Source of the DNA: Phaeovulum molybdatiresistens
GTDB taxonomy: Bacteria; Pseudomonadota; Alphaproteobacteria; Rhodobacterales; Rhodobacteraceae
NCBI RefSeq assembly: GCF_023544865.1
Contig: NZ_JAMJFX010000001.1
Span: 372,001 to 436,000 of the forward strand
Length of the DNA stretch: 64,000 bases
Direction of reading: 5' to 3'
Shown here piece after piece: positions 63,033-64,000 of this stretch. The notes beneath the pieces are model-generated. The model made no database searches and was not told the origin of the DNA. It was given only the letters and a program-made list of their open reading frames with translations. The position numbers and the translations under genes were made by a program. The number at the start of each line of letters is the position of its first letter. Within the stretch, counting starts at the first letter, position 1.

Positions 63033-64000
63033 TCAGATCTCGAACAATTCGGTCAGGGTGGCGGCGAAGGCGGCGATCAGGCGGTCGATCTGGGCCTTGG
63101 TGGTCGCGGGGCTGACGAGCATCATATTATGGAAGGGCGCGATCAGGCAGCCCCGCTTCAGCAGGCATTGGTGGATGGCGGCTTCCAGCATAGGGGCATG
63201 GGCGGCCTCAGCCTGCGATCCGTTGCGCAGGGGGCCGGGGGCGCAAATGAATTCCACCCGCGCGCCCACGCGCACCACATGCCAGGGCGCGCCCGCCGCC
63301 GCAATCGCCTTGGTCAGGCCCGCCTGCAAGCGGGCGGCGCCCGCCTCCATCCGGGCATAGTTTTCGGGGGTCATTACTTCGGCAAGGGTTGCGCGCAGAC
63401 AGGCGAATTGCATCGGGTTGGCCGAAAGCGTGGTGCCCATGCCGCTGTGCCCGGGGGGGCGCGTCGCGTCATAGGCGGCAAAGCGGGCCGCCACGGCCTC
63501 GGTCAGGCCCCAGACTGCGGTGGGCATGCCGCCCGCCACGCATTTGCCGACCACGAAGATGTCGGGCCGCAACCCGTGCACGCGCGTGTAGCCGCCAAGG
63601 CCAGACGAGATCGTATGCGTCTCATCCACGATCAGCAGCGCGCCGTAGCGCGTCGCCAGATCGCGGAGGCCCGCGTGGAAGCCCGGATCAGGCAGGACCA
63701 TGCAGGAATTGGTCATCACGGGCTCGGTCAGGATCGCAGCGATGTCGCCCTGGGCCAAAGCGGCCTCAACGCCCGCCAGATCGTTGAATTCACAGGCCAC
63801 AGCGGTCGCGGTCAGGTCGGCCACCTGACCAACAAGACCGGGGCGGGCCGCGGTCCCCTGCGGGCCAAGGCGGACCATCGCGTCATCCACGGTGCCGTGA
63901 TAGCAGCCGTTGAAGACCAGCACCTTGCGCCGCCCGGTCACCGCACGCGCCACGCGCAGGGCAAAACGGTTGGCATCGGTCGCGGTGGTCGCCACCTGCC
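63033..64000 (-). CDS. Class III PLP aminotransferase (partial)
   Basis: The last 322 codons are visible; the N-terminus lies beyond the window. It is a fold-type I class III (omega) aminotransferase of the glutamate-1-semialdehyde-mutase-like branch: NGCYHGTVDD, the cofactor Asp in LLIVDETHTISSGLGGYT, the PLP Lys in FVVGKCVAGGMPTAVWG, and GTTLSANPMQFACLRA. A GTG within ATTATDANRFALRVARA is not the true start, as the family motif continues upstream. It is co-transcribed with the GS-like ligase; substrate unknown. Confidence 0.85.
   Translation of the reverse strand, partial: QVATTATDANRFALRVARAVTGRRKVLVFNGCYHGTVDDAMVRLGPQGTAARPGLVGQVADLTATAVACEFNDLAGVEAALAQGDIAAILTEPVMTNSCMVLPDPGFHAGLRDLATRYGALLIVDETHTISSGLGGYTRVHGLRPDIFVVGKCVAGGMPTAVWGLTEAVAARFAAYDATRPPGHSGMGTTLSANPMQFACLRATLAEVMTPENYARMEAGAARLQAGLTKAIAAAGAPWHVVRVGARVEFICAPGPLRNGSQAEAAHAPMLEAAIHQCLLKRGCLIAPFHNMMLVSPATTKAQIDRLIAAFAATLTELFEI

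Noticed and set aside
63900..63995. An in-frame GTG as the true start of the aminotransferase
   Set aside because: The family motif around TATDANRFALRVARA normally lies about 100 residues into the protein, so the gene continues beyond the window.

Overview
The window is about 64 kb of uniformly GC-rich, densely packed chromosomal DNA from an alphaproteobacterium, most likely a Rhodobacteraceae (Rhodobacter/Gemmobacter/Paracoccus-like). The signs are a Mcl1-type L-malyl/beta-methylmalyl-CoA lyase (ethylmalonyl-CoA pathway), a phaA-phaB polyhydroxybutyrate pair, the alphaproteobacterial TIGR02302 low-complexity membrane protein, a DUF2834 protein, a 44-residue aa3-oxidase subunit IV, and pyrB beside a degenerate pyrC. 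I saw no rRNA, tRNA, CRISPR array, insertion sequence, prophage, defence island or biosynthetic cluster. It reads as core genome, and I did not find a convincing wholly new system.

Layout. 1-4.3 kb: end of an N-formylglutamate amidohydrolase, two small membrane proteins, a D-amino-acid aminotransferase with a DgcA-type racemase, and mcl1. 4.5-9.8 kb: a Spy-like periplasmic protein, accA overlapping a guanidinium-exporter-type SMR gene, plsC-ftsX-ftsE, and a zinc-ribbon membrane protein. 9.8-16.3 kb: a minus-strand run argH, small lipoprotein, DUF2834, lysA, TIGR02302, diverging from a TlpA-like thioredoxin. 16.4-20.5 kb: EAL protein, phaA-phaB, YddG-like exporter, YdcH. 20.6-28.8 kb: tRNA methyltransferase, polyprenyl diphosphate synthase, ispE, a TPR protein, ETF-quinone oxidoreductase, greA. 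28.9-36.3 kb: GNAT, azlCD, lipoprotein, ctaH-like peptide, DUF6173, MBL hydrolase, acyl-CoA dehydrogenase, threonylcarbamoyl-AMP synthase, YqgE. 36.4-45.3 kb: DsbD-alpha-like protein, uracil-DNA glycosylase, pyrB/PH-like/pyrC'/plsY, gshA, rsmE and ubiA. 45.4-52.9 kb: BON/OmpA protein, coiled-coil protein, S49 peptidase, zinc-ribbon peptide, Ca/Na antiporter, SDR, uvrC. 53-64 kb: gdhA, pgsA-moaD-moaE, a split MnmC-like pair, EamA transporter, lytic transglycosylase, dapA, a glutamine-synthetase-like ligase and a class III aminotransferase cut by the window end.

Genes work together as short operons with 1-, 4- or 8-base stop/start overlaps (ftsE/ftsX/plsC, acyl-CoA dehydrogenase/MBL/DUF6173, azlC/azlD, pgsA/moaD, mnmD/EamA). 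Themes are carbon storage and C2 assimilation (mcl1, phaAB, acyl-CoA dehydrogenase, ETF-QO), envelope lipid and peptidoglycan work (accA, plsC, plsY, pgsA, ftsEX, transglycosylase), isoprenoid/quinone synthesis (ispE, polyprenyl synthase, ubiA), the lysine/diaminopimelate pathway (dapA, lysA) and tRNA/rRNA modification.

The most interesting signal is non-coding. Seven intergenic copies of a composite palindromic element are built from two interchangeable head sequences and two interchangeable hairpin tails. Five sit exactly at convergent gene ends, and in three the match runs through the TGA stop codon of the adjacent gene. Most of the other convergent junctions carry shorter palindromes that include one or both stop codons. 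Other points are a dihydroorotase paralogue that has lost its metal ligands, an 11-bp hairpin between phaA and phaB, a perfect DnaA-box consensus in an AT-rich gap before uvrC, and a 17-bp palindrome between gdhA and pgsA.
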